From NCBI GenBank assembly GCA_021771755.1, contig JAETOL010000023.1, positions 1 through 54,262 on the forward strand: a DNA stretch of 54,262 nt, read 5' to 3'. The stretch comes from Lachnospiraceae bacterium (GTDB lineage: Bacteria > Bacillota > Clostridia > Lachnospirales > Lachnospiraceae). The notes under the pieces were generated by a model. It was not told where the DNA came from. It made no database searches and was given only the letters and a program-made list of their open reading frames with translations. Below are positions 1 through 8,822 of this stretch, piece after piece; position 1 is the stretch's first letter, and every line of letters starts with the position of its first letter. The translations under genes were made by a program, and so were the position numbers.

Positions 1-62
1 GGCATCTGCCCTTCCCATCAAAATGCACCCTATCGCTTTTTGAGTAGGGTAATCGTTAAATT

Positions 63-89
63 TGCACCCTCCAGGCATCAGAGGGTGCA
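63..89. repeat. Perfect hairpin downstream of the conjugation operon
   Basis: Positions 63-71 (TGCACCCTC) and 81-89 (GAGGGTGCA) are perfect inverted arms around a 9-base loop. The same TGCACCCT word also occurs at 24-31, where ACCCTA (27-32) pairs with TAGGGT (45-50). Neither strand shows a clear T run after the stem, so this is not a textbook terminator. It lies in the 241-base gene-free stretch after the last conjugation gene. It could be an RNA 3' end structure or a protein site; function unknown. Confidence 0.5.
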
Positions 90-168
90 TTGTATCAATT
101 TATGGTACGCAAGCCAGTAAGAGTGTATCCCAATGAATATCTATATAATTGTTCAGGAGTAATTACGA

Positions 169-207
169 AGATATGGTATCCTGCTATTCCTGCAAGATAC
201 CATATCT
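169..207. repeat. 12-bp perfect inverted repeat
   Basis: AGATATGGTATC (169-180) and its exact complement (196-207) flank a 15-base spacer. It lies 35 bases beyond the stop codon of the lysozyme/CHAP gene, so on the minus strand it would fold at the 3' end of the conjugation transcript. There is no T tract. It may stabilise or process the mRNA end, or be a recognition site. The rest of 1-241 shows no coding potential that I can support. Confidence 0.5.
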
Positions 208-241
208 CTCTTGATTTTCATCCTTATCCATACACCGTTTT

Positions 242-2065
242 CTAATATGCCACCACACCATATCCCATAATACAGGAATAGTTAAGATCATAATTGTTCT
301 GCTTTACGGCATTTCCAGAATTCCCTTCCACCGTATAGACTCTACCGCCCTCGCTTTTTTCCACGATGCCTACATGGTCTGATTCCCCATCTCCATCCCA
401 ATCAAAGAAGATGATCATTCCGGCAGTCGGCGTACTCCCACGAGCCTGCCATTTCCCTTTTGCCTGGAACCAGTCTACACCGTCTGAGCAAAGAGAGAAC
501 CTCGGCACTGCCCCACTCTCTATAAGCCCGCACTGGTCTGCACACCATGAAACAAAGCAGGCACACCATAATACATGCCCATCAAATCCATACCACGACC
601 AGAACTTGTCCCCGCCTACATTCCCTAACTGCGTCAGTGCCACAGACACAATCTGTTCGTTTCCGAACAGGGCTGCAAACGGATTCCCTCCGGAATAATA
701 ACGGAGCACATGGGGAACGTACTCCGGATCCCCATACCTGGTCCATCCATGGGAAGCTGCCTGCTGCTGCGAAAACAGCAGTGCATTCGCTTCACTGTAT
801 CCACCATAATTTCTCACCGCCCATGATATGTACCCATTTCCATAGTTATAGCCCTGCAGCGACAGCTTCAGCTTGTTCATGTCCTGTGGGCTGGTGCATC
901 CGGCCTCCCGGACACAGTCTGCATAATACTGCACGCCTACCTCTATGGAATATTCCGGATCTGCGATAGCTCCGGGGCTGTTCGGATACCTGGTGTTGTA
1001 AGGGCATTCGCTGGACTGCATCGGATCAGTCCCGGCACCGCCGGATTCCTGCATCATGATCGCCTGAATTACGGGGACATATTCCGGGATTCCATACTGG
1101 CTGGCATACTTTTGGATCGTTGCCGTATATGCCAGTACCTGCGCACTTAAAGAAGCACTGCTCTGCGAAGAACTGTAGGCAAAAACGCCGCCAATGACAC
1201 CAACAATTAAGATCAGCACAATGAACATGGAACCAGCCCCGGCCAGCAGTGCAGCGATCCCGTTTCGGATGGCTTTGGCTGCTGCCTCCACCGCACGTTT
1301 GAACCGCACCACAACGGATGCCGCCCGCTCAGCCCGCCTTGCGCCCTGCTGCATATTATGGATGGCTGCCCTCTTTGCGGCCTTCGCCGCCTGCATCTTT
1401 CCCGGTGGGGCTGGTATCTTTCCTGCTTTGCCTCCCACTGAAGCCTGGGACTTTATGATCCGGGGGCCTTTCTTCACAGCCAGCCTGTCTGCTGTCTTTA
1501 CTTTGGGAGGCTGCCTGGATGCATGCTCCTTCACAGTACGGCCGGCACTTTCCCTGGTACGGATAAACTGGCTCTTTCCAGTTTTCCCCGTATCCTGGGC
1601 TGCAGCACTTTTTTCTGCCTGATGCTCCACTGACCGTTTCTGTGCATTTTTCTTTACCGCATCCTTTCCGGCTCTTTCTTTTGCGAGCACCCTTCCCTTT
1701 TCCACGGCATCTTCAGGCGGCTGGCTGGAAGAGGAATCCATCTCTTTCTTCCCTCTTTTTGCCTCGGTACGCTTCTGCAGGTTCTGATAAGTCCTTTTGG
1801 CGGTCTCCTTCCCGGCTGCATAAGAAACCTTTACAGCTGCCCGCCCGCTTTCCCCGGTGCCTCTTTTCAGCACAGCCTCTGCTTTGTCACCAGCATACCC
1901 AACTGGGGAATCCGGATGGTCTGCCGTATCGGATACTCTGGAACCCTGGAGGGATTTTTCCTTTGCTGCAAGCCCTGCCTCCCTTGCCAGCTCTTTAGGC
2001 ATCCGGGAAGCTTTCTCCAAAATCTTCGGCTTGCGGTCATGCTCCCTTGTTTTGATATCCTTCAT
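242..2065 (-). CDS. Conjugation cell-wall hydrolase: lysozyme-like plus CHAP domain
   Basis: Probable VirB1/CwlT-type hydrolase that opens peptidoglycan for the conjugation channel. 607 residues. The first ~260 are basic and low-complexity (Lys/Ala/Glu rich, probably cytoplasmic). One membrane segment follows at about 270-297 (MFIVLILIVGVIGG). Next comes a lysozyme-like domain with the catalytic-type Glu in IMMQESGG and the PNSPGAI/YADCV region. A C-terminal CHAP amidase/endopeptidase domain has Cys in HVLWCACFVSWC and His in DGESDHVGIVEKS. The start is ATG with GGGAGG a few bases upstream. It is the last gene of the conjugation operon. Two-domain hydrolases of this kind are standard in Tn916/Tn1549-type elements. 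The long basic N-terminus is unusual and may contact DNA or other channel proteins (inference). Confidence 0.88.
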   Translation of the reverse strand: MKDIKTREHDRKPKILEKASRMPKELAREAGLAAKEKSLQGSRVSDTADHPDSPVGYAGDKAEAVLKRGTGESGRAAVKVSYAAGKETAKRTYQNLQKRTEAKRGKKEMDSSSSQPPEDAVEKGRVLAKERAGKDAVKKNAQKRSVEHQAEKSAAAQDTGKTGKSQFIRTRESAGRTVKEHASRQPPKVKTADRLAVKKGPRIIKSQASVGGKAGKIPAPPGKMQAAKAAKRAAIHNMQQGARRAERAASVVVRFKRAVEAAAKAIRNGIAALLAGAGSMFIVLILIVGVIGGVFAYSSSQSSASLSAQVLAYTATIQKYASQYGIPEYVPVIQAIMMQESGGAGTDPMQSSECPYNTRYPNSPGAIADPEYSIEVGVQYYADCVREAGCTSPQDMNKLKLSLQGYNYGNGYISWAVRNYGGYSEANALLFSQQQAASHGWTRYGDPEYVPHVLRYYSGGNPFAALFGNEQIVSVALTQLGNVGGDKFWSWYGFDGHVLWCACFVSWCADQCGLIESGAVPRFSLCSDGVDWFQAKGKWQARGSTPTAGMIIFFDWDGDGESDHVGIVEKSEGGRVYTVEGNSGNAVKQNNYDLNYSCIMGYGVVAY

Positions 2066-2098
2066 ATCTCACCTCCCATCCGTATATTCCAAAACCGT

Positions 2099-2461
2099 TC
2101 ACCGCTCCGGAGTGTTCCTGTGCTTTGCCCCTTTCTGGAGCTTCGGCAGATAGCCCTCCAGTTCCTGTACCGCCTTTTGCACCAGCGGATGCTTTGCGTA
2201 AGCCGGGATCATTTCGATGGATTCCCGGTCGATCTGGTCCGCCACTAAAAGCGGCCAGTGGATTCCCGAATAATCCGGGATAGCGGGATCCTGCAGCTCA
2301 AACCCGATGCCTGGAATGTTGCAGGCATTCCGTTTCCGTATTTTCTTATAAATGTCCACTGCCTGTACCAGTGTCAGGTCCTCATAACACTCTGAAAAAT
2401 TTTCAAATTCCATACATCCGGCTGTATAAAACCGGATGCTGGCTGTTTCCTGCTGTTCCAT
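2099..2461 (-). CDS. Conserved small protein of the conjugation operon, unknown function
   Basis: 120 residues with no signal or membrane segment. The start is ATG after a strong AAGGAGG. The middle (about 25-100) has the pattern 'LTLVQAVDIYKKI ... GIGFELQD ... ELEGYL', which resembles a small alpha/beta domain often seen in accessory proteins and large polyvalent proteins of Lachnospiraceae conjugative elements. I cannot name the family with certainty. It lies between virB4 and the CHAP hydrolase, 33 bases upstream of the latter, so it is co-transcribed with the transfer genes. A role in transfer is possible only by position. Confidence 0.7.
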   Translation of the reverse strand: MEQQETASIRFYTAGCMEFENFSECYEDLTLVQAVDIYKKIRKRNACNIPGIGFELQDPAIPDYSGIHWPLLVADQIDRESIEMIPAYAKHPLVQKAVQELEGYLPKLQKGAKHRNTPER

Positions 2462-2498
2462 ACTTCCTCCTTCCTGGCATGAATGCCCTGAATCTCTT

Positions 2499-4850
2499 TT
2501 ACTGGATCAAGCCCTGAGCCTCCCCTGGCTTGGTCGTCATTAAACGGTATAATGCCGTATTTTTCGGGAAACTGTTCTCAAATGGCACGATATTGCCGGA
2601 ACAGCGGATCAGGCCATGCCCAGCACCTACGTTTGTGATATACGACAACTGGTTATCTGAGATATTCAAAAGGTTCGCCAGCTCATCCCTGTCGGTCGTT
2701 GCCTGATTTAAAAGGATCAAAAACTCACTGTTTGCCAGCATGAGCCTTGCTGTATCCGATTTCAGAAGTTCCTCCACGTTCTGCGTCAGGCCGGTCACAA
2801 ATCCTGAATATTTCCGGATCCTCTTATACAGACGGTAGAAAAAGTCCGCACTGTACTGATACCGGAAAAGCAGGTAAAACTCATCCGCAAAGATCCAGGT
2901 CGTCTTTCCCATCTTCCAGTTCTGGATCACACGGTTAAAGATGGAATCCAGGGTGACCAGCATGCCAAGGGGCATCAGCTGTTCCCCAAGCTCCCGGATG
3001 TCATAGGCGATGATCCGGCTTTTCGTATTGACATTGGTCGGCTGTGCAAAGGTATTTAAACTTCCGTTTATGAATAATTCCGAGGACAGAGCCAGCCCTC
3101 TGGCTTCTTCTTCCGGCTGGAGCATGAGCTGGCGGTACAGATCCTTCAATGTCGGCACCTGCCCCTGATACCCGCTGCGGATATAATCCCGGTAAACATC
3201 CGCCGTACAGCGGTCGAGGATGGATTTCTCCTTGGCAGACAGATTGCCTGCCCCTACCAGCTGTTCGAACAGGGACAGGATGAATTCTGATTTCTCGATC
3301 AGCGGATTCTTGTCATTACCATACGCTGAATCCATATCCATGGCATTCAGGTGGGTATCCGAGGTAGCCGAGATTTTAATAACTTCACCGTTTAACGCTT
3401 CCACGAGGGAACCAAACTCAGACTCCGGATCCAGGATCAGGATATCGTCCTCCGTAGACAGGGCCAGGTCCACGATTTCTTCCTTTGCGGAGAAGCTCTT
3501 ACCGGATCCGCTGACGCCAAGGCGGAATGAGTTGCCATTCAGAAGCCTCCTGCGGTCTGCCACCAGCATATTTTTGCTGACCGCATTCTGCCCGTAGTAG
3601 ATGCCCCCAGGCTGCATGATCTCCTGTGTATGGAATGGGATCAGCACCGCAGTGGACTCTGTTGTCAGGGTACGCAGGGCATTGATCTTCCGAAGCCCAT
3701 ATGGAAGCACGGTATCCAAACCGTCTGCCTGCTGCCACTTCAGGGTGGAGAGCTGGCAGAGGTGTTTCCTTGCCACAGAAAAAAGAGTCTCCGTATCTGA
3801 ATCCAGCTGCTCTTTGGTCTCTGCCATGTGTACCATCGTCAGAAGCCCGAACATCATCCGCTGGTCCCTGGTCGTTAAATCCTCCAGCATTTCTTTTGTC
3901 TCTTTCCTCTGAAGCTCCATGTCATAAGGAACCACCGCAGAGAAGTTATTGTTTGCATTCTGCCGCCTCTGCCAGTTCGTCACGTTGGTCTCCACACCAA
4001 GCAGCTTGTTCTGGATCTCCCTCACCGCTTCATCGGTCGGCACTGGCAGAATGTCAATAGACAGCATCAGGTCCCGGCTCAGGTCACACAGTTCTGATAC
4101 CATATCGTCTTTTACATAACTGGCGTAATCCTGCATATAAAGCACACGCCCGTACCTTCCATTGATCCGGAAGTGGTCGCTGTGAAATTCCATGCTCTCC
4201 GGGCAGATCCAGTCCTTAAAACTATGCCCTTTCTTTGCAAATGCTTTTAAATCGAAAGGAAAAGCAGACGGCTCATCCGTTTTAAAGAAATCACGGAACA
4301 GCTGGAGCCTTTCCCCTGCATCCAGTTCCTCCGCTACCGATGACAGCTTTGCCAGATGGGTGACGATATCCGTTCCCACACGCGCAAAGTACGTTCTCGC
4401 TTCATCCACGTTCTTTTTATGGATGCTGACCGTAAGATACCGTTCCTGATAGATGCTGTTGCTGGTGCCGCTGACTTTCGACAGCAGCATGTCATTGTAC
4501 TCCTGGCGGTAATGGTCCAGGCCATCCCCTTTCATCGGGATCAGCAGGGAATGTTCAAATTCCTCTTTATTGATCCTCCGGTTATTCAGCGTGATCTTGG
4601 CAGACGAGCCGGAATCCAGCGCATTCAGAAGTTCTGAATAATCGAGGAACATCTCCGTCTTATCCGCCTTGCTTGCAATGGCATAATTGATATCCGTAAA
4701 CCGGAATGACTTTGAATATTTATTTCCTACCTGGAAGATGCCGTCCGGCCAGATCCTGCGGATCGGCACCGCCTGCTGGACGGACTTTGGAACCTGAAAC
4801 CGCTCCTTATCCATTTTTAATGCCTGGCTCAGTGTTTTAATCAAAGGCAT
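2499..4850 (-). CDS. virB4: VirB4-family conjugation ATPase
   Basis: Cytoplasmic ATPase that powers assembly of the type IV secretion channel. 783 residues, normal length for the Gram-positive VirB4/TcpF-like group. The N-terminal ~400 residues form the VirB4 N domain. The Walker A motif GVSGSGKSF is at about residue 445-455, with DDILILDPESEF just after it and Walker B WIFADEFYLLF near 650. The C-terminal motif TGLTQNVEELL is also typical. ATG at 4850 overlaps the end of the prgI gene by 10 bases and sits directly after AAGGAGGG, implying translational coupling. Its neighbours PrgI, TrbL-like protein and VirD4 fit a complete transfer module. Confidence 0.95.
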   Translation of the reverse strand: MPLIKTLSQALKMDKERFQVPKSVQQAVPIRRIWPDGIFQVGNKYSKSFRFTDINYAIASKADKTEMFLDYSELLNALDSGSSAKITLNNRRINKEEFEHSLLIPMKGDGLDHYRQEYNDMLLSKVSGTSNSIYQERYLTVSIHKKNVDEARTYFARVGTDIVTHLAKLSSVAEELDAGERLQLFRDFFKTDEPSAFPFDLKAFAKKGHSFKDWICPESMEFHSDHFRINGRYGRVLYMQDYASYVKDDMVSELCDLSRDLMLSIDILPVPTDEAVREIQNKLLGVETNVTNWQRRQNANNNFSAVVPYDMELQRKETKEMLEDLTTRDQRMMFGLLTMVHMAETKEQLDSDTETLFSVARKHLCQLSTLKWQQADGLDTVLPYGLRKINALRTLTTESTAVLIPFHTQEIMQPGGIYYGQNAVSKNMLVADRRRLLNGNSFRLGVSGSGKSFSAKEEIVDLALSTEDDILILDPESEFGSLVEALNGEVIKISATSDTHLNAMDMDSAYGNDKNPLIEKSEFILSLFEQLVGAGNLSAKEKSILDRCTADVYRDYIRSGYQGQVPTLKDLYRQLMLQPEEEARGLALSSELFINGSLNTFAQPTNVNTKSRIIAYDIRELGEQLMPLGMLVTLDSIFNRVIQNWKMGKTTWIFADEFYLLFRYQYSADFFYRLYKRIRKYSGFVTGLTQNVEELLKSDTARLMLANSEFLILLNQATTDRDELANLLNISDNQLSYITNVGAGHGLIRCSGNIVPFENSFPKNTALYRLMTTKPGEAQGLIQ

Positions 4851-5278
4851 CCCTCCTTCCTTTTTTTCTTCTTCACTGTTTTTTTCTTTGCCACATTTTC
4901 TTTCTTCCGGGTGACGTTTGTCCCGTCACCTCCGATACGTTCCCCCGCAAGGATGCTTTCCTCCATGCAGGAGTAGTAGAGGTTTTCTGGCCTGAAGCTC
5001 AGCTTTTTCGGGTACAGGATCTCTGATTTTATAAACGCCCACAAAAACTGCTCTGCCGTCATACCGTGATATTTAAAAAATCCACAGGCTGCGAATGGGG
5101 CAGCTCCAAGCATACACAGCCATCCCTGGACATCATCGGGCAGGCGCCCCTTCGTCCCAAAATAAATGGCTACCGCTGCAAGGATCGCCAGCACGGAAAA
5201 CGCGCACTGCCGGAAATTCAATCCAAAGAACATGGATTCCTGATAATCCCGGATCTCCTTATTCATCTTCACTTCCAT
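4841..5278 (-). CDS. PrgI family inner-channel protein (VirB3-like)
   Basis: 145 residues with two close membrane segments (about 25-42, CAFSVLAILAAVAIYFG, and about 52-68, WLCMLGAAPFAACGFF). They are followed by the conserved 'EQFLWAFIKSEILYPKKL' region of PrgI proteins and a very basic Lys/Arg-rich tail. PrgI/VirB3 proteins sit in the membrane next to VirB4, and here the gene overlaps virB4 by 10 bases. An alternative in-frame ATG lies four codons in. The lysine-rich tail is longer than the core family needs and could bind nucleic acid or lipid head groups (inference). Confidence 0.88.
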   Translation of the reverse strand: MEVKMNKEIRDYQESMFFGLNFRQCAFSVLAILAAVAIYFGTKGRLPDDVQGWLCMLGAAPFAACGFFKYHGMTAEQFLWAFIKSEILYPKKLSFRPENLYYSCMEESILAGERIGGDGTNVTRKKENVAKKKTVKKKKRKEGCL

Positions 5279-5286
5279 ATCCGTCC

Positions 5287-5724
5287 CTACCTTTCTTTCT
5301 GTTCATGCTTTCTTTTCTTTACTTCTTTCTTCGGCGGTTCCTGCGCATTCCTGCCTTGCAGGTATTCCTCCATGCCCTTGGGATCAAACTCCTTAAGACG
5401 CTCCATATCAAAGGCCACCTTTGCATAAGTACAGTAACCGGAAAATCCTACTTCCGGCAGGAGGACGCCTAATTTATGCTTTTTTATAAATTTCAGTTTT
5501 TCACGGCTGAAAGAACCGCTGATATATGCTTCATTTAATTCCGGCGGGATCATGCTGCTCATCGGCAGGTTGACGGTCAGATCCCCAAATGGTTCAAATC
5601 CTTCTTCACCATTCTTATAAAGCCCGACATAGAGACATCCGTTGTTTGCATAGGAGGATATCTGAAGCGCCAGTTCCTCATGCCCGAATTCCCAATCAAA
5701 TCCTAAAGTTTTTATTTCATCCAT
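5287..5724 (-). CDS. DUF4313-like protein of the conjugation operon
   Basis: 145 residues from ATG at 5724, chosen because AGGAGG lies 8 bases upstream; a GTG two codons earlier is only 2 bases from it. It resembles DUF4313 proteins, found almost only in Firmicute conjugative elements, by the pattern 'FEPFGDLTVNLP ... AYISGSFS ... GFCTYAKVAFDMERL' type (here GFSGYCTYAKVAFDMERL). The C-terminus is Lys/Arg/Glu rich. No membrane segment. Function unknown. It sits between the TrbL-like channel gene and prgI with 8- and 12-base gaps, so it belongs to the transfer operon. Confidence 0.75.
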   Translation of the reverse strand: MDEIKTLGFDWEFGHEELALQISSYANNGCLYVGLYKNGEEGFEPFGDLTVNLPMSSMIPPELNEAYISGSFSREKLKFIKKHKLGVLLPEVGFSGYCTYAKVAFDMERLKEFDPKGMEEYLQGRNAQEPPKKEVKKRKHEQKER

Positions 5725-5736
5725 TTCCACGTCCTC

Positions 5737-6579
5737 CTATAATCCCATGATCTCCTTAACGATCCGGTCAGAAGCTTTGACCGCCCCTACAAGGATCAGT
5801 AAATTAAACACCAGCTCCCCCACGTAATTCCATACGATAGTTACTGCTGACAGGCTGGTATCCGGCACGGCCGGCATGCTGGATGTAAACACCGAAAATA
5901 TGATACAGGCCAGTGCGATGATCGCCCCTTCCAGACACACTCCCGCATAAGACCGGATAAAATTCTTCCCTACCGATTGGGACGGCTCCCCCGCAAAAGT
6001 TGAAAGGGGGATGGGTGCGATGGCAGTGTACATATACAGCTTGAACATCCGCCCATAAACAGTCAGAATCATAATAAAAGACAATACCGTAATGAGCAGG
6101 CTGCCAAGCAGGGTTACGATCCACAGCGGGATGGAATCCAGCATGCCTACGGATTCCACCTTTTCCACGATCTCTGCCGGGAGCTGTGATACCGTCCCCC
6201 CGGACAGGCTTGCATTGGCTAAGATTGTTGTAACAATGCCCTGTATGATGGAAAACAGTGCTTTCATCAGATCCATGCCATATACTACCGCTCCCTGTGC
6301 CAGTGCAAAACGGATGAATGCTTTCAGCACATGCTCCGGCTTTTTCATATCCGTAAAGCTCGAACAGGTCTTAATGATCCCCATGGCAAAGAACAGGACT
6401 AACAGCCCCAATGCGATCGCTTTTAACGCGCCATTGATACTTGTCATTACGCTCCAGATCGAACCGCCTTTAAAGGTTGCCGGATCCTGCGTCAGCAGCG
6501 TCCAGATTTCATTTAACTTGTCATTCCAGGTATTTAATGCAGATTGGAGGTTCTGCACAATCCAGTTATCGCTTTCCAT
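5737..6579 (-). CDS. TrbL/VirB6-like conjugation channel protein
   Basis: 280-residue multi-spanning membrane protein. Hydrophobic segments lie around 50-70 (GALKAIALGLLVLFFAMGII), 95-120, 150-172, 180-195 and 210-232, with a final one near 255-270. This layout and the 'YGRMFKLYMYTAIAPIPLSTFAG' type loop (AIAPIPLSTF) are typical of TrbL/VirB6-like proteins of Gram-positive elements, which form the membrane pore for DNA passage. The start ATG follows AAGGAGGTGAG. It follows the pilin-like gene, the usual order in this transfer module family. Confidence 0.88.
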   Translation of the reverse strand: MESDNWIVQNLQSALNTWNDKLNEIWTLLTQDPATFKGGSIWSVMTSINGALKAIALGLLVLFFAMGIIKTCSSFTDMKKPEHVLKAFIRFALAQGAVVYGMDLMKALFSIIQGIVTTILANASLSGGTVSQLPAEIVEKVESVGMLDSIPLWIVTLLGSLLITVLSFIMILTVYGRMFKLYMYTAIAPIPLSTFAGEPSQSVGKNFIRSYAGVCLEGAIIALACIIFSVFTSSMPAVPDTSLSAVTIVWNYVGELVFNLLILVGAVKASDRIVKEIMGL

Positions 6580-6609
6580 TTCCTATCTCACCTCCTTCGT
6601 GTGATAACA

Positions 6610-6634
6610 GGGCGGACAGTGTCCCTGCCCGCCC
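6610..6634 (-). terminator. GC-rich hairpin after the pilin-like gene
   Basis: GGGCGG (6610-6615) pairs with CCGCCC (6629-6634), with further CAG/CTG pairing inside. It lies in the 65-base gap between the pilin-like gene and the TrbL-like gene. The minus-strand tail (TGTTATCAC) is poor in T, so it is more likely a processing or partial-termination hairpin that raises pilin mRNA relative to downstream genes. Confidence 0.4.
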
Positions 6635-6644
6635 CTCGGACTCC

Positions 6645-7043
6645 TTACGCCATGATCAGGTCAAGGATCTCTTTTGCAAAGGTGATGATGATACCTCCAG
6701 CCAGCGTTAAAAACCCATTAGCCCTCTGGCTCGGATCATGGCTTTTCAGGCTGAGACCCACCTGCACGATACCAAAGCCTAACAGGATCAGGCCGATTGC
6801 CCGAATCAGCGAGAAAATAAAAGTCGACAGGTTGTTGACAACAGACAGGGGATCCCCCGCTGCATAAGCGTAGGTCGTACATACATTTCCGACAAATACC
6901 AGCACGGAATAAACAGCAAACAGCTTTTTCTGCACCCTTCTCATCGGCATGGATGCGGTCTCTTTCTTTTCTTCTCCCTGGCTGCCTGTTTCCTCTGCGC
7001 AGCCTTTCTTCAGTTTCCAGTCTTTCAATAAATTACCTTTCAT
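6645..7043 (-). CDS. VirB2/TrbC-like pilin subunit
   Basis: 132 residues from ATG at 7043, placed because GGAGG lies 7 bases upstream; the open frame extends further but has no better site. An N-terminal basic region is followed by a signal-like hydrophobic segment (about 48-68, LFAVYSVLVFVGNVCTTYAYA) ending in AYA-AG, a likely signal peptidase site. Two further hydrophobic helices follow (about 75-100 and 110-128), the second with 'NGFLTLAGGIIITFA'. This matches the small two-helix pilins (Maff2/TrbC-like) beside VirB6 and VirD4 genes. It probably forms the conjugation surface fibre or channel lining. Confidence 0.78.
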   Translation of the reverse strand: MKGNLLKDWKLKKGCAEETGSQGEEKKETASMPMRRVQKKLFAVYSVLVFVGNVCTTYAYAAGDPLSVVNNLSTFIFSLIRAIGLILLGFGIVQVGLSLKSHDPSQRANGFLTLAGGIIITFAKEILDLIMA

Positions 7044-7059
7044 CGGCATCCCTCCATTC

Positions 7060-8781
7060 CTAAATAGCAAACTGCCCTCTGATGATATCCTCGTCAGAGA
7101 GCAGCTCATAATCTTCATATCTTCCCGCATCAAACGCAAAGGTGTCATGGGCCAGCGGCGTTTTTGCATAGTTATACGCTTCTGCCCCTCCATCCTCTGT
7201 CATCTTAATATTCGGGTGTTTCATCAAGTCATATTTCCTGTCCATCATGGCACGTTCCCCACGGACAAACAATAAGGCATACTGGTTATCCAGCATACGC
7301 ACCTCATCCGGCATGAGAAGCTCCCTTCCACTTTGCTGGAAGTTTGTAGAATAACTTCCCGAACGGCCTTTGGTCTGCCCATACGTGTTGGTATCAATGG
7401 TTTCCTTCCCAAGCAGTTCCGAGATGTATTTATGTGTCTCCTTTTCATTGCCGCCCAGGTATAGCAGCTCGTCACAATTACCTACCAGGCTTTCCCATGA
7501 ATCTTTAAACAGCGCCTTGATCTGGCTCATGTTCTGCACGATAATACTGCAAAAAATAGAACGTGACCGACAGGTACTTAAAATTTTCTCGAAATCATCG
7601 GGCAGGGCAACATTGGGCCACTCATCCATAATGCAGTTTACCGGGACTGGCAGCCTGCCCCCGTATTTACGGTCGGCCACATAATAAAGTGTCTGGAAAA
7701 GCTGGGTATAGATCATACCCACAAGATAATTCAGGGATGTATCCGCATCCGGGATACAGCAGAAAAGCGCCACCTTTTTTTCTCCCATGCTGGCAAGATC
7801 CAGTTCATCATGGCAGGTCAGGCCCCCGATCTGCGGCAGGTTAAAAGCTGCCAGCCGGACGCCTACGGAAATCAGGATAGATTTTGCTGTCTTTCCCGCA
7901 GCCTGTTTGTAAATATGATATTGCTTGACTGCGATATTTTCCGGATCCCGCATTTCCAGCCGTTCAAACAGGATATCAAGCGGTGACTCGTAGTCCTCAT
8001 CATCTTCCTTTACCTGGGCAGAAGCCAGCATTTCCATGATCATGGCAAAGTTCTGTTCCTCCGGCGGTGCTTCATGCAGCAGATACAGCATGAGTGCCTG
8101 TAAGAGCGCAGTCTCGCTTTTTTCCCAAAAGGGATCCGAGGACTGTGCTCCCTTGGGTGTCGTGTTCCGGATTAGGTTCGTGATGAGCTTCAGCACGTCC
8201 TTGTCATCCGTCACATATTCAAACGGATTATAGCCAAAGGATGTATCCGGATGGATCAGGTCAAATACCCGTACCTCATACCCTTTCTTTTCCAGCAGGC
8301 CGCCTGTCTTTCGCAAAAGCTCCGCCTTTGGATCGGTCACCACCATGGAACAGTTGCACTGCATGATATTCGGGATCGCATAGCTTCTTGATTTCCCTGC
8401 ACCGCTGCCGCCTACTACCAATACATTTAAATTACGCTTATGCCGGAAACAGTCAAACCCCATGCGGAAGTTCTGTGTCAGCAGGATATTGTCCGCATAA
8501 GGTTTCTGCTGGTATTTCTTACATAACTGTGCCGCATCGCCCCATTTGGCGGAACCATGTTCCTCTCCCCTGCGGTAGTTCTTCTGGTTTGCATAGTAAA
8601 TGCCGATGCCAAAGGCATACAGCAGGGTGCAGACCAGGATGGCTTTTAACGTATATTGTGTATAATGCAGGGATAACGGATGCTCCAGCTTTTCTGTAAG
8701 CGCCTCCATGATCTCCATCAGGTTCTGTCCTGGTGATATGGCATCCGCAAGAAGCGCCCCCGCCCACCACACAACAGGCAA
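7060..8781 (-). CDS. virD4: VirD4/TraG-type coupling ATPase (start disturbed)
   Basis: Coupling protein that hands the relaxase-DNA complex to the channel. At least 573 residues. A second N-terminal membrane helix lies near 45-62 (TLKAILVCTLLYAFGIGIYY). 'EEHGSAKWGD' marks the VirD4 fold, Walker A is GGSGAGKSRS, Walker B NCIMDEWPN, and FCSIIVQNMSQ is also typical. The first start codon in this frame is TTG at 8781, but it has no ribosome site and cuts the first membrane helix. The frame stays open upstream for over 40 codons without ATG, GTG or TTG. An ATG at 8839 would give a natural N-terminus (MD-FPVSKGGRSEWIIWLAA) if one T of the 8831-8834 run were absent, so a one-base insertion after the start is likely. 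Confidence 0.92.
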   Translation of the reverse strand: MPVVWWAGALLADAISPGQNLMEIMEALTEKLEHPLSLHYTQYTLKAILVCTLLYAFGIGIYYANQKNYRRGEEHGSAKWGDAAQLCKKYQQKPYADNILLTQNFRMGFDCFRHKRNLNVLVVGGSGAGKSRSYAIPNIMQCNCSMVVTDPKAELLRKTGGLLEKKGYEVRVFDLIHPDTSFGYNPFEYVTDDKDVLKLITNLIRNTTPKGAQSSDPFWEKSETALLQALMLYLLHEAPPEEQNFAMIMEMLASAQVKEDDEDYESPLDILFERLEMRDPENIAVKQYHIYKQAAGKTAKSILISVGVRLAAFNLPQIGGLTCHDELDLASMGEKKVALFCCIPDADTSLNYLVGMIYTQLFQTLYYVADRKYGGRLPVPVNCIMDEWPNVALPDDFEKILSTCRSRSIFCSIIVQNMSQIKALFKDSWESLVGNCDELLYLGGNEKETHKYISELLGKETIDTNTYGQTKGRSGSYSTNFQQSGRELLMPDEVRMLDNQYALLFVRGERAMMDRKYDLMKHPNIKMTEDGGAEAYNYAKTPLAHDTFAFDAGRYEDYELLSDEDIIRGQFAI

Positions 8782-8822
8782 AGCGGCAAGCCAGATGATC
8801 CACTCTGACCTGCCGCCTTTAC

